A stretch of DNA of 64,000 bases, taken from NCBI RefSeq assembly GCF_028583425.1, contig NC_072798.1:8682501-8746500 (forward strand). Direction: 5' to 3'. The DNA is from Eublepharis macularius (Eukaryota > Chordata > Lepidosauria > Squamata > Eublepharidae). Numbering within the stretch: the stretch's first letter is position 1; every line of letters begins with the position of its first letter. Positions 53,110 through 64,000 of the stretch are shown here, one piece after another. Both the position numbers and the translations under genes were made by a program. Under the pieces are notes generated by a model. That model worked only from the letters and a program-made list of their open reading frames with translations. It made no database searches and was not told where the DNA came from.

Positions 53110-54480
53110 TTCTGAAACTGGAGTCTGTTATTTCCAGTGGTGGGGGCCTATTGCATCTTTCCTTCCCTTTTATCGTCACAACAGCTCTGACAGGTAGATT
53201 AGGTTGAAATCACCAAGTGTCATTTGATGAGCCATTTGCCCAAAACAATGCATTGGTTTTCTGCTGTCAGTTGTTAGAAGATTTGTTGGAGGACACAATG
53301 AAACTGGAACCCTGCTCTCCCCCCTCCCATTTTGGAAAGCTGTCCTGTGCAAGAAGCCGATTTTCCCTCTTTCTGTTTTTGGTGCGTTTGTCAAGCAGAG
53401 GTGCTATAATTGGAAAAGGGTATCTTTTTAATTCTTGCCACGCTTGCGATGACTCATGCTGTCTGGGTTTCCCGTTCTTGGCAATGAGCCAATTTGCTCT
53501 TCCAGTGTGCTGATCTAACTTCCCGTATGCTTCACCCATGTGCAGATGCATGTGTGTGCGCACATGCGCGCACACACTGCCATGTAACTTTAGTAGGAGG
53601 TCAAGTAAAGACATTTGATCTTCGCTGTCAATGCCTTACGGTTTCTACCTGCAAAATATGCTTCCGTTGCTTAATTGCATGAACAACCTTTCTGTGCATG
53701 CAGCAAGGGCCATATCTGGACTCTCCCCTCCACCATCTATCTTATATAAACTGTGTCTCTGGAAGCCAGTGGGATGTTTTGTTTTAGAGCAAGAACTGGG
53801 TGTGACTTCGGCGATGTTAGGAAATAACTTCAAGCAAGCCATATCGTATGGAAAATTACAACCATCGGCGGATATCGCCGGGCTTGTTTTTGAAGCAATG
53901 CCTCTGTGACTGCCTTAGGGCAAGTTTATGCATCAGGATTGTGGTGTGGGTAGTTGTTTGAAGCTACTGAAAAGCAACACCAAAAGCAGTTTGTGTGATT
54001 TCTGGGTTTGTTTTAGGAAAGAGCGGTGGGCCTAATGGATGTTTATTGCCCTCTTTTATTACCCCTAGAGCAGGGGCAAGCAAAAATTTATATATATTTT
54101 TTTTTAAAAAACCTGAAACTAAGCCTGGTTTTTGGGCTGCCCCTCCCTGCCGAGTCCATGAGCCCAAGGTCCTGGATTTCTCCAAAATCTGACAGAACCC
54201 TGCTGTTAAAAGGAGCAAATGTTTGCCATTTCAAAATTTGCAAGGATCAATTTTTTCCCCCAAAGGTGTTGATTTATTTCTGTGGGAAAATGCTGTTTCT
54301 CGACTGATATATGGCATGTTGTGCTGAATGACCTGTTACAACTATTCTTGTGGAGCAATTTTATGACCCTTTCAGTGTTCAAAGGTGTTCTCGTGCATTA
54401 CCGTGTCATCATTACAACACCCCTGCAAGGTAGGCTGGTGTTACTATTCCCCATATTGCTGGTGGGATATTGAAGCTGAA
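53110..54480. other. Unique sequence, no gene recognised
   Basis: No repeat signature; overlapping short frames on both strands look random. Confidence 0.4.
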
Positions 54481-55169
54481 ACACAAACAGAAGCGAGCTT
54501 AAGAGTATAAGGCTGCCAGCCTCCAGGAGGGGCCTGGAGATTTCCCAGAACCACAGTTGACCTCCAGCACACAGAGATCAGTTCCCCTGGAGGAAATGGC
54601 TGCTTTGGAGGGTGCACAACACCTCTGTGCTCGACAGGTGTGCTCAGTCTCTCCATTTTAAGCCAAACTTGCAAAGAGAAGAAGCGAAAGGATGTGTGCG
54701 TGTGTGTTTGGTATCAAGGAGAAACGTGCAAGAACTTCCTGAAGGTTATTCATTGCGGGGACCAGAAAGAGGAACTCTGCTTCCTTCAACCACCAGTCTG
54801 AAGGTCACGTGTCCTAGTGGTGTGTTTATTTGGAAAGCTAAAAAATTGTCAGAGTTAGACCTGGGACACTGCACAAAGGCCCTCCTGGGGCTCATCTTAT
54901 GTGAGTAAGGTTGCTAGGCAACCAGCATAAGCTTTGGAGGAGGGACATGGGGGGCATTGCCATAACGTTACTTCTGGCAGAAACCTGGAAGTGATGTCGG
55001 AAACTCTAGGATAGAGTTTCCAGTGATTCCTAGAGCTACCCGGTGTCACTTCTGGGTTTTTGCTGGAAGTGACATCACTGTGCCTATGACACTGGCATTT
55101 TTTTTAAAAAAAATTCTCCCACCACTGCAAGGAGGGCTACCACGGGATGCCTCTATGGCGGGAGGCCTG

Positions 55170-55375
55170 ACAGCCAACACTGGGTTGGGAAATGCCTAGA
55201 GACAGAGGGTGGCGCCTGGGGAGGGTTGGTTTGAGAAAAAGAGGGAACTCAGTAGGGTGTAAAGTCCACCCTCCAAAGCAGCTGATTTCTCCAGGGGAAT
55301 TGACTTTTGCAGTCTAGAGATCCATTGTAATTCTGGAAGATCTCCAGGTGCCACCTGGAGATTGGCAACCCTATT
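55170..55375. mobile_element. hAT-type MITE copy
   Basis: CTGGGTTGGGAAATGCCTAG ... GGAGATTGGCAACCCTA; nested next to an ACATCACTTCC-type repeat at about 54950-55170. Confidence 0.6.
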
Positions 55376-56143
55376 CACAAGACGTGCAGGTCTACCTTTT
55401 CCTTACTGCGCCATCTTTTGAAGCAGTGTGGCACTGTGGGGGAAGCATCAGTCTAGGATCGTGGTGACATGGGCGCCATGAAGCTTGCAGAATAAACTTG
55501 TGCTCATCGTTCACTGGCAGCCTACTTCGCAGGGTTGTTGTGAAGGTAAAATAGAGGGGGAAACAACACCTGCTACACTGAGTGCCTTGGAGGAGGGTGG
55601 AATAAAAATGCATTAAAATATCTAAATAAAATGTCGTGGAAGGAAGGGGTGAACCCCTCTTGTGCTAATGGTACATCTCCTTTGTGTGTATGTTTTGGCG
55701 GGGACACATTACATTTCTAATGTGTGTGCCATAGGACAGATGTAGGATTAAGACTTTCCCATGCATATTATTAAATGACTGTCCTAGAAGTTTGGATTTA
55801 CTCTTTACTCCAAGATGGCAGCCAACAACCCAAACAATGAAGATGCCTCTGGGACTCGGGAAAGGGTATTTCCTGGAAAGAAGTCAGTGTAAGCCCTGTT
55901 CCCCAATGCTTCATTCTGAGGCATAAAGCCTTGGCTACCTGGCTGATGTCCCACGGTCCTATTGCACTGTGCAGAATCCAAACAGCAATTGCCTCATGAT
56001 GCAGCCAACTTGAAACCAAACTTGGGATTTGTGTCAGGACAGACAAGTTGTCTCTTTGGGACAAACATCATCCAATAAGGTAAACTGCAGCTTTGATTAA
56101 TAATTTAGGGTTTGGAAAACAGTGTGCGGAGGATACTTAAGAC

Positions 56144-56367
56144 TAGGGTTGCCAGCCTCCAGGTGGTAGCTGGAGATATCCCGGAATTACAACTGATCTC
56201 CAGGCAATAGAGACCAGTTCCCCTGGAGAGAAAGGCTGCTCTGAAGAGTGAACTCTCGGGCATTCTATCCCACTGCAGCCCTTTCCCTTCTCAAATCCCA
56301 CCCTCTCCAGGATCCACCCCCCCCCCCAAATCTCCAGGAATTTCCCAACCTGGACTTGGCAACCTGA
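56144..56367. mobile_element. hAT-type MITE, 8-bp TSD
   Basis: TAGGGTTGCCAGCC ... TTGGCAACCTGA, flanked by CTTAAGAC (56136-56143) and TTTAAGAC (56368-56375). Confidence 0.75.
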
Positions 56368-56649
56368 TTTAAGACAGTCCCCCATGCCATAATCCCAATC
56401 CAAATGGTCATCTTTTGCACAGGAGGGGGGTGGGAATGCTGGGGACGCTGTATGTAGAATTCTCACTGTTTGGGCTGGCACAACATGTTATATAGCCCAA
56501 GGCAGCCTAGATGGAAATGAGAAGGTGTTTATAGTTACTGTAAAATTGGATTTTTATAGTAGTCTGACCTTTCTAACATTTATTTTTGTGATTCTAACTG
56601 TAGCCATATTCAGGGCAGTGAACTTTCTCCTTCCCCAGTTTATAGACAT

Positions 56650-56870
56650 ATAGCAGTGAGAATCTTGGACCAGGATCTGGGAGACCCAGGTTCGAATCCC
56701 CACTCTGCCACTGAAGGTCGCTGGGTGACCTTGAATGAATCATATACACCTAACCTACCTCCCAGGGTTGTTGTGAGGGTAAAATGGAGGAGAGGAGACA
56801 ATGTAAGCCTCCTTGCGCCCCCATTAAGGGAGAAGGTGGGGTATAAATGAAGTACGTAAATAAATAGTTG
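56650..56870 (+). repeat. tRNA-derived SINE
   Basis: GGGAGACCCAGGTTCGAATC with a clean B box, GGGTTGTTGTGAGGGTAAAA body. Confidence 0.8.
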
Positions 56871-57304
56871 TTTCAAGAACCAAAATTCCTGAACAGGTGG
56901 GACTTGTTAATGAAGAGATAGAGACAGCCCCTGCAAGTTCCACACTTCCTGTTGCAACCTACGGTGCCTTAATCCATGCCGAAGCTTTGTTGTCTTCTGC
57001 TATAACTCATCTTCTGCTCTGGGACATGCAAACAAGCCACTAAAGCTGCACCTGAGCATATGTGGAATGCATTTCTCCTTGCTGCCAAAAAACCAAGGTC
57101 TGGATCATTCACATTAGTGCTTTGATGACAGAATATGAGGCTTCTGGGCCGCTAAAGGGATCAATTTTCAGTTGATCCCACTGAAAATTCTGTGTGTGTA
57201 TGTGGGGTACTTATTTTTATTATGCTCTAGTTTTATTATATTCTGGTTTATACTTATATTCTGGTTTCTCTTCAGATCATGTAAATGTTTCACCTTTTAT
57301 TGTA

Positions 57305-57610
57305 TGCTGCTGCATGGATGCTGCTGTAGCATAGTGGTTAAGTGGTTGGGCTGCAAATCAGTACTCCGCTGGTTCAAATCCCACTACTGCCATGAGCTCA
57401 GAGGTGGCCTTGGGTAAATGGTTGGGCTGTGAATCAGCACTCTGCTGGTTTGACTCCTGCTACTGCCATGAGCTCTGCAGGTGGCCTTGGGTAAGCCACT
57501 CTTCTCAGCCCCAGCTGTATTGTGGGGATAATAACAACACTGACTTTGTTCACTGCTCTGAGTGGGCACTAATCTGTCCAGAAGGGCGGTATGTAAGCAC
57601 ATTGCTGTTG
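57305..57610 (+). repeat. SINE with duplicated head
   Basis: The SINE of 465-820 in sense orientation; the GTTGGGCTG...CATGAGCTC head unit occurs twice (about 57343 and 57421), an early form of the expansion at 19118. Confidence 0.8.
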
Positions 57611-57624
57611 TTACTATTATTACT

Positions 57625-57835
57625 TCCCATATACTCCAATCTTCTCTTTACTGGGATCTCAAAGCAGCTTGCAATGTTCTCCCCTTCTCTGCTTTTATTC
57701 TCACAACAACTCTGTGAGGTAGGTTAGACTAAGGGCGTGTGTCTGGCCCATGGATATCCAGCAAGCTATCATGGCAGGAGGGGGATTTGAACCCAGATTT
57801 CCTAGATCTTTGTCCGACACTGTGGCCACTACATT
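57625..57835 (-). repeat. tRNA-derived SINE
   Basis: CTCACAACAACTCTGTGAGG and GGGGATTTGAACCCAGATTT in antisense. Confidence 0.7.
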
Positions 57836-57842
57836 ACGGAAA

Positions 57843-57985
57843 ACAAACCTAAAGACTTCCCTCACTCTAGTCACACAATACAGTCAAGTATATGAACAAT
57901 AGAAACAATTCAATACAGTGCAAACATCTACAAAATACAAACACCCACTAGACCTATATCATATAAATCACTATATTAATACAGT
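57843..57985. repeat. Left arm of a large inverted repeat
   Basis: Pairs with 58250-58735: AACAAACCTAAAGACTTCCC here, AAGCTTTAGGTTTGTT there; TATCATATAAATCACTATAT also matches. Family unknown. Confidence 0.7.
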
Positions 57986-58249
57986 TATAACAACAAGTAT
58001 AGAACGATGAAATTTCCATACAAATACAATACCATGTCGTCATCCAGTCCTCGACGCACACACATAAACCAGAACTGACCGGAAAACTCATACCATTAAC
58101 AAATGGCAACCAGACTCCCAATTTAAACCATATACAATGTATCCCTATAAATAAATATTCCAAATAGCAAGCCCTTAGTAGGGAAGACCTTATTCACAAA
58201 TGTCTGGTCCCAAATGTGTATTGATGTAACCAGCTACTGCTACGCATTC

Positions 58250-58735
58250 GTAGCAGTATTAATATAGTGATTTATATGATATAGGTTTATGGGTATTTTG
58301 TAGAAGTTTGCACTATATTTAATTGTTTCGATTGTTCACATACTTGACTTCAGGGCTTTTTTTCAGTGGGAACGCAGTGGAACCGAGTTCCGGCACCTCT
58401 TGAAAATGGTCACATGGCCGGTGGCCCCGCCCCCTGATCTCCAGACAGAGGGGAGCTTAGATTGCCCTCCGCGCTGCTGGAGCGGCACGGAGGGCAATCT
58501 CAACTCCCCTCTGTCTGGAGATCAGGGGGCGGGGCCACCAGCCATGTGACCATTTTTGCCAAGGGCGATTTAAACTTTAAAAAACTCCCCCCTTGTTCCA
58601 GCTGACCCAAAGTGACGTCATTGCACGGTCCTGAGTTCCACCACTGAGTCCCACCACCTCTTTTCCCAGAAAAAAAGCCCTGCTTGACTTTATTGTGACT
58701 AGAGTGTGGGAAGCTTTAGGTTTGTTGTCCTGCAT
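58250..58735. repeat. Right arm of the inverted repeat, split by a hAT MITE
   Basis: Reads as the complement of 57843-57985 up to the CTTGACTT target and resumes after the element at 58683. Confidence 0.7.
58351..58682. mobile_element. hAT MITE, exact 8-bp TSD
   Basis: CAGGGCTTTTTTTC ... AAAAAAGCCCTG, TSD CTTGACTT at 58343-58350 and 58683-58690. Same family as 10690-10944 but 77 bases longer. Confidence 0.9.
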
Positions 58736-59604
58736 TGCTTCCCTGAGTGCCTCTCTTAGCTTTGCACGGAGCCAAGAAGAGGCTGATGAGGCACCCTCAA
58801 AAACCATTTCTGCAATAGTCTGGTATGTAGGTAAACAGCTGGGCCTCTGGGAAAAACCTGTGTGCACAGATAGCAGGCCAGTCATCTGCGACTGTGCCGT
58901 GCACGCTCCTTCTGCGTGGCCAGAGGGAGGAAGTTTCCTCTTTCTTCCCTCTGCATTGCCTGACCTCTCTGTAACCAAGCTCTCCCAGCAGCAACGTGGC
59001 CATGTGAAAGAGGCATGCCTGCTTATTGTCGGTCTGCGCCGCGTTCACATGGCTCCCTCATGGAGGAGCGGTTTCCAAGAAGCTCTGGGAACGAGTGAAC
59101 CTGATAAACAAGCCGTGCAGCACTTTTTTTGCTCAGCGCTTGGAGAGAGAAAACATATTTTTCATACGTCCTAGCTGGGCTGCTGCAGCTGCTTTCCCTT
59201 TTTTAAAAAACAAAAAACACCCCTCTCCTTTCAGGCATCAGCCCGTCAAACTCCCCTCCAGTTGCATAATATTGCATAAAATCACAGCGGTTTTAGTTTT
59301 TCGAGGTATTTTAGGGCACTGGGTGAATTTCGTTCATAAACATGGGTTAAGGTTGTTTCCTAGAATTCAAAGAACAGAGCTTGCTGTTTTGAATTTTGCT
59401 GTTCTCGGCCTCACAGGACATTTGTTACGAGAGATGTATTTTAGCAAATATTTTTGAGACATCGCTGTTACAGAACACCCTCCAAGCAGTTGAAGTAAGC
59501 AAATCGATATTACACACATTTCTGCTTCCCTCCCCGCCTGCCCTTGGGAAATGGTGTCTTGTTCTTCTTTGGTTCCCTTGATTTTATGGCTGTGTTGACT
59601 TGTA

Positions 59605-60060
59605 TTGTTTGAGTAAGTGTGATGTAATGTTTAGGGTGTCCAACGAGGCTTTGAGAGACCCAAGTTTGAATCCCCATTCTGCCTTGGAAGCTTGCTGGGT
59701 GCTTTTGGGCCAGTCACACACACTCAGACTTGTCTACCTCGCAAGGTTGTTGTGAGAATAAAATGGAAGAGCTGTAAGGCACAAATCATCTGTTTCGCAT
59801 GCAGAAGATTGTAGACTCAGGGCCAAACTACAAGTGACGAATGACACTTGAATGGCAAGTGTATTCCTCCCTGTTCACTTGCCCTCCACTTGCGCACCAC
59901 TCGATCCACTTGCCGTTCAAGTGTCATTTGTCACTTGTAGCTTGGCCCTCAGTCCCTGGCATCACGAAGTGATGTGAAAGACCTTTGCCCAGATACCCTG
60001 GAAAACTGCTGCCTATCTGAGTAGACAATACTGATTTGGAAATTTCATGCATGAAAGACC
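59605..60060 (+). repeat. Two adjacent SINEs, one split by a MITE
   Basis: A SINE of the GGTTGTTGTGAG family to about 59800, then a tRNA-derived SINE of the 19937 family broken at 59820-59948. Confidence 0.65.
59820..59948. mobile_element. Harbinger-like palindromic MITE, TSD TCA
   Basis: GGGCCAAACTAC ... GTAGCTTGGCCC with TCA at 59817-59819 and 59949-59951. Sister of 669-786. Confidence 0.85.
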
Positions 60061-60779
60061 GGGGTTAAAGCATTAAAATAAACATGCAATTAAAATATAA
60101 TGGGGCTGTGTAATGCTACATCTCCAATCAGTGGATCAAAACAATTACCTAATAATTTAGGCAACCTATCTTTGCCCCGGCAAAGAACCACAGGAACTCA
60201 GAAGAATTTAAACCACTGAAAGTCAGAATTAAATACCTGAACCAAGAGGAAAAGCCAAGAGGAGAGGTTCCAGAAATGCCTCAAAAGGGAGGGAGTAAAG
60301 AAACTCTCCTCTATGATTTCAGAAGTTATCTTTGCAGTATATCCACCGCTGTGCAAATGGGGATATGCCAGGTCTTTTTCCATTAGTGCAGAAATGGAAA
60401 AAGAAATGCAGCTGAGGGCTGAAGGACTAATTCTTATCATTTCCTATTCTTCTTACATATGCAAAACCCTGGTGTATTTAAAAAAAAAATTAAGTCAGGT
60501 GAGTTATGAGTCACCTCTCTTTGGAATTCCTTTCAAAGAAGGAAGTGAGCTGCTAGTCAAGGCCTGTGACCTGTTGGAAACATTCCCACAAATGACATCA
60601 TCTTTACTTTGTGTTTGTTTTTAATTTTAATTTTCCTCTGGATTTTTTACACTGCCGAAATGAAGAAACAGCAATATATGAAATTAACCATAAAGGATCA
60701 CAAAATGAAAGCTTTACAGCCCATTTGTCTGAGGTATCCAGTGATAAATTTCACTCAATGAAATAAATTTTGCATGGTC

Positions 60780-60990
60780 TCATGGACGCATGAAGCTGCC
60801 GTACGGAATCAGGACATCGGTCCATCAAGGTCAGAATTGCCTACTCCGACTGGCAGCTGCTCTCCAAGGTCTCAGGTGGAGGTCTTTCACGTCACCTTCT
60901 ACCTGGTACTTTAAACTGAAGATGCTAGGGACTGAACATGGAGCCTTCTGCATCCAAACAGATGCTCTACCATTGGTTCCATGGCCCTTC
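60780..60990 (-). repeat. tRNA-derived SINE, second family
   Basis: Antisense of the 19937-20150 family (CGGTCCATCAAGGTCAG tail, GGTGGAGGTCTTTCACGTCA). Confidence 0.7.
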
Positions 60991-61134
60991 CAGGAAATAT
61001 CCACACACTTTGGTACAAATGAGTGTGCAAGTGGAGGGAGCTCCATACTGTGTGAAGCTCCACTGGAAATGATGCCTCCTTTTGTGCCTTCCAAGTTATG
61101 TCAATAAACGGATGGTGCCAATAAGGGATCATCT

Positions 61135-61415
61135 AATAATAATAATGATGGTGGTGGTGGTGGTTGTAGCAGTAGTAGTAGATTTAGATACTGCCCTTCA
61201 GGATAATTTAATGCCCACTTACAGCAGTTTACAAAGTACGCTCTTATTATCCCCACAACAAACACCCTGTGAGGTGGGTGGAGCTGAGAGAGCTCTGGGA
61301 GGGCTGTGACTCACCCAAGGTCACCCAGCTGGCTTCAAGTGGAGGAGTGGGGAATCAAACCTGGTTCTCCTGATTAGAGTCCTGCTGCTTTTAACCACTA
61401 CACCAACAGTCCTGG
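61135..61415 (-). repeat. tRNA-derived SINE, nearly complete
   Basis: From CTGCCCTTCAGGATAATTTA to GCTTTTAACCACTACACCAA in antisense; preceded by a (GTG)n/(AGT)n tract. Confidence 0.85.
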
Positions 61416-61983
61416 CAGGGCTGTAGAGAAGGAGGCTGTATGGAACTCCAAGGAAAGGGAGCTCCATAACTGGAAAGCATCAAGGGACGATTAATGTTTC
61501 TGATTGGCTTGGTCTTTCATATTTGGTGTGTGGAGGGCACTTCTGTAGAGGAGGGGTGTTCAAATTTACCTCCCCTCGAAAGCTCCCTTCCACATTTATT
61601 CATCTGCAGCAAAGTGCATGAAGAGCAAATGGATCCTCAATGGATCCACTTCCTCCTCAAACAGTTGGTTGCAGATAGCCGGGGTTATATATTTTTTAAA
61701 TTAATGGTGTCCCATCTGCCATGAATACTCCGTAAGAGTCTGGGAGCAAGGTTGCTTTGCGGGGGGCGGGGGGCGGGGGTGGGGACTAACTGTTGTGTCA
61801 GAACTTGCAAATGTTTTTCCGACTTTGGAAATAGCAGGGGAGCAAGATTCCTATTCATCTTAGGGAATCACAGCACAGGAGAGGGAAGGTTAGCACCCCC
61901 AACTCACCCCTCTGTGTTGCTTTTCTAGGCTATGTGGAGCTGCTGTTTGCCCTGTTTGGGGAAAACATATCGTTAACCTGGGT

Positions 61984-62166
61984 GCAACAGCACTTTGAAG
62001 ACCAACTAGATTTCCAGGGTATGAGCTTTCGAGAGTTATCTGGTATCTGACAAAGGGAGCTTCGACCCTCAAAAACTCATACCTTGGAAATCTAGTTGGT
62101 GTTCAAAGTGCTATTGGACCTGGATTTTGCTCTTTGACTGCAGTCCACACAGCTACCCGTCTGAAA
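61984..62166. mobile_element. PLE inverted dimer (second family), older
   Basis: AAGACCAACTAGATTTCCAG and complement; TSD ATATCGTTAACCTG (about 61967-61980) versus ATATTGTTAATCTG (about 62169-62182), two mismatches. Confidence 0.75.
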
Positions 62167-62534
62167 CGATATTGTTAATCTGAGTTTTTATCACCCTGAA
62201 AGACAGATAGGAGGGCATAGCCTGGGAATTCTGTGTTTGCAAAGCTAATTGACATCAAGGCTTGATTCCAAACAGGGTCTCCTGCAGGTGCCACCCTGCA
62301 CATGGGTGAAATGAACAGCAGCCCATACATGGGCTTTGTGGTGGCCCCTACCCTGCAGAATGGCCTGCTTGAGGAGGTCAGGAGAGCCCCCACTCTCCTG
62401 GCTTTCCGCAAACGACGCAAAGCCAAATTATTCATAAATGATTTTTTACTCAGATAGGAGGGCTGTATTGTAGGGAGGGGGTCTCAGATGCTTTGCTAAT
62501 GAATTAGGGACCATAGACCTCACCACTGTGTTGA

Positions 62535-62705
62535 ACTGGATTCTTGCTAATGCAATATCTTTGTAAATTTGTATCTCTTTACCCTATGGCATTGTTTATG
62601 GAAATGTTCTTGATGTTGGCTGTATGAATCTCACACTGTGTAATCTGTCTTGAGTCTCAGTGAGAAAGGCAGACTATAAATGACACAAATAAATGAATGA
62701 ATAAA
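62535..62705 (+). repeat. LINE 3' end with (AAAT)n
   Basis: GTCTTGAGTCTCAGTGAGAA then AAATAAATGAATGAATAAAA. Confidence 0.65.
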
Positions 62706-64000
62706 ATCATGTCCTAGGGCTGTAACAGTTCCAGATAACTCCCTTGCAGGTGGGCATATGATAAGGGGCAGAATGAGTTGTTCGCAGGGCTCCCACCCAC
62801 TCAGAATTCCTTCAGAGGGACTTTTTGGATTCTGCATGTTCTTCAGGTGTCAAACTTGGCTGCAGCTGATGAAATGCCGACGGGTGCCCTTGACGTCACA
62901 CTTGTGGGAGTCGAGCCATGACTCTAAAACCTACTAAACGGGCTCTGTCACCCTTGGCCTTTGGAGAGGGACAACACTTGTGACGTCGGGTTGGTTTCAG
63001 AATGGAGGGCCGGGCACAGATTGTGCTGTATGTCTTGGGGTGTGGCTATTTGGGGACTTTACGGCTTCCCGGGCATACATTTGGCTGCGTAAACTGGGGT
63101 ATGGGTTTCTGTCTCAAGGTCTGAAGCCAAGAATTTCATAAGCTGACAGGATGGGAATGAACAAAATTGCTGTCCAACAAGAAAACAGATAAAGTTACAG
63201 GCTGTCCCAGAAAGAGGAATGGGGGGGGGGCACCTTTCATTTACCCATATAATGATCTTGTAAATAGAAGCCTGTTTGTAACTACCCACTGACTAATTCT
63301 CTGCTCAAAAAATGGAAAGAACTTCAGATATGTGGCAAGCAGACACCGCAGGATGACCGTTTCCACACATTTTTGCAAACCTGAGTCATAATCTGACATC
63401 ACCAGGGAACTGTCTTTGCAAGGTGGCTTGGCTAGTTGCCATGGCAATGCGGGCCTTGTGACATCATTGGATGAATCGGCCTGGCCAGGTTGGGGGGGGG
63501 GGGGACTGTTTGACTGATTTAACTGACAAGGATGAGTGCAACCGGGCCTGAGGAACCAGAGGTGAGTTTCTGCCAGAAGGAACTTTAAGAGGGAATGGAG
63601 GAGGAATGTGGTGGATGCCTTTCTTCAAACAGGCCTGCTTGCGGGGTCACAGTTAAACCTGGTTCTTGGCAAAGCCTACAGCAATGGCGTCTCAGGAGGG
63701 GGCCCCAGGTGTGCTGGCGCTGTACGCTGGTGATCCAGCAACTTGCTGGTTCGAGTCTTGTCTCAGCCACAGACTCACTAGAAGGCTTTTTAGGCAACAC
63801 ACACAATCTCTCTCAGCTTCATCTCCCCCATCTATGATATAGGAACATGCTGGCCTACCTTGAAGGGCTGTTGTAGAGATCATTCCAGTCATACCAGTGG
63901 GGGGGGCAGTAGGACCGTCTGCCCCCACGCCTGAGTAGTGACCAACTGAGCATCAACTCATGTCTCCACCCCCTCTCTTCTCCTTATATGGGTTGCAGGG
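62706..64000. other. No gene recognised to window end
   Basis: Mostly unique; a degenerate tRNA-like SINE with a GGTTCGAGTC B box lies at about 63705-63880. Confidence 0.4.

Larger units (their letters stand above)
42000..64000 (+). other. PFKFB3: PFKFB3 intron 1 (extends beyond window)
   Basis: Inferred from the start exon at 41984 and the absence of a recognisable kinase-domain exon. Contents are repeats, listed separately, plus unique stretches at about 49160-50450, 53110-54480 and 62720-63700 in which I recognise no gene or repeat other than an (AG)n run at about 49790-49820. Confidence 0.55.

Noticed and set aside
1..64000. CRISPR array, operon or other prokaryotic system
   Set aside because: Introns, vertebrate genes and reptile repeats throughout; tandem repeats here are 77 and 417 bp units without spacers.

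Overview
This is a vertebrate nuclear genome window. The repeats point to a squamate reptile, probably a lizard or gecko: tRNA-derived SINEs with the reptile-type 3' tail, CR1 and L2-clade LINEs, 5S-rRNA-derived SINEs, many Penelope-like element (PLE) tails, and abundant hAT and Harbinger-like MITEs. Species assignment is inference. Coding sequence is a small fraction of the window; almost all the rest is nested repeats.

Three genes can be supported, all on the + strand. (1) 7926-11777: a two-exon ENDOD1-like secreted DNA/RNA non-specific endonuclease of 274 aa, with a poly(A) signal at 12391. (2) RBM17 (SPF45), complete. A CpG-rich promoter and non-coding exon 1 lie near 16.5-16.95 kb, and 11 coding exons run from 19797 to 34913. 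They join in frame into 401 codons plus stop, the length I recall for human RBM17. Exon 8 is exactly the G-patch and exons 9-12 the UHM. (3) The 5' end of PFKFB3. A CpG-rich promoter at about 41.45-42.0 kb leads to a 16-nt coding start, ATG plus four codons plus one base, at 41984-41999. It matches the short alternative N-terminus MPFRK and runs into a perfect GTAAGG donor. I find no further PFKFB3 exon before 64000, so about 22 kb of its first intron fills the right end. RBM17 followed by PFKFB3 on the same strand is the order I recall for human 10p15.

The repeats can be resolved in detail because many target-site duplications (TSDs) are still visible. PLE fragments are the most striking. 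At least five insertions carry exact 10-15 bp TSDs and several are inverted dimers of the same 3' tail. Two retain coding remnants of the GIY-YIG endonuclease. Four sequence-unrelated PLE tail families all keep the arrangement CTGANGA, one extra base, hairpin, GAAA, which is the hammerhead-ribozyme core reported for PLEs. Other resolved structures are a 1.37-kb solo LTR with a nested MITE and a 417-bp tandem duplication, a second solo LTR, palindromic MITEs with 3-bp TSDs, hAT MITEs with 8-bp TSDs, three 5S-rRNA-derived SINEs, a SINE with a 77-bp tandem expansion, and an L2-type LINE interrupted by three later insertions.

Most open reading frames in the window, including the recurrent ones with residues like SSFDGKCR, are translations of these repeats and are not genes.
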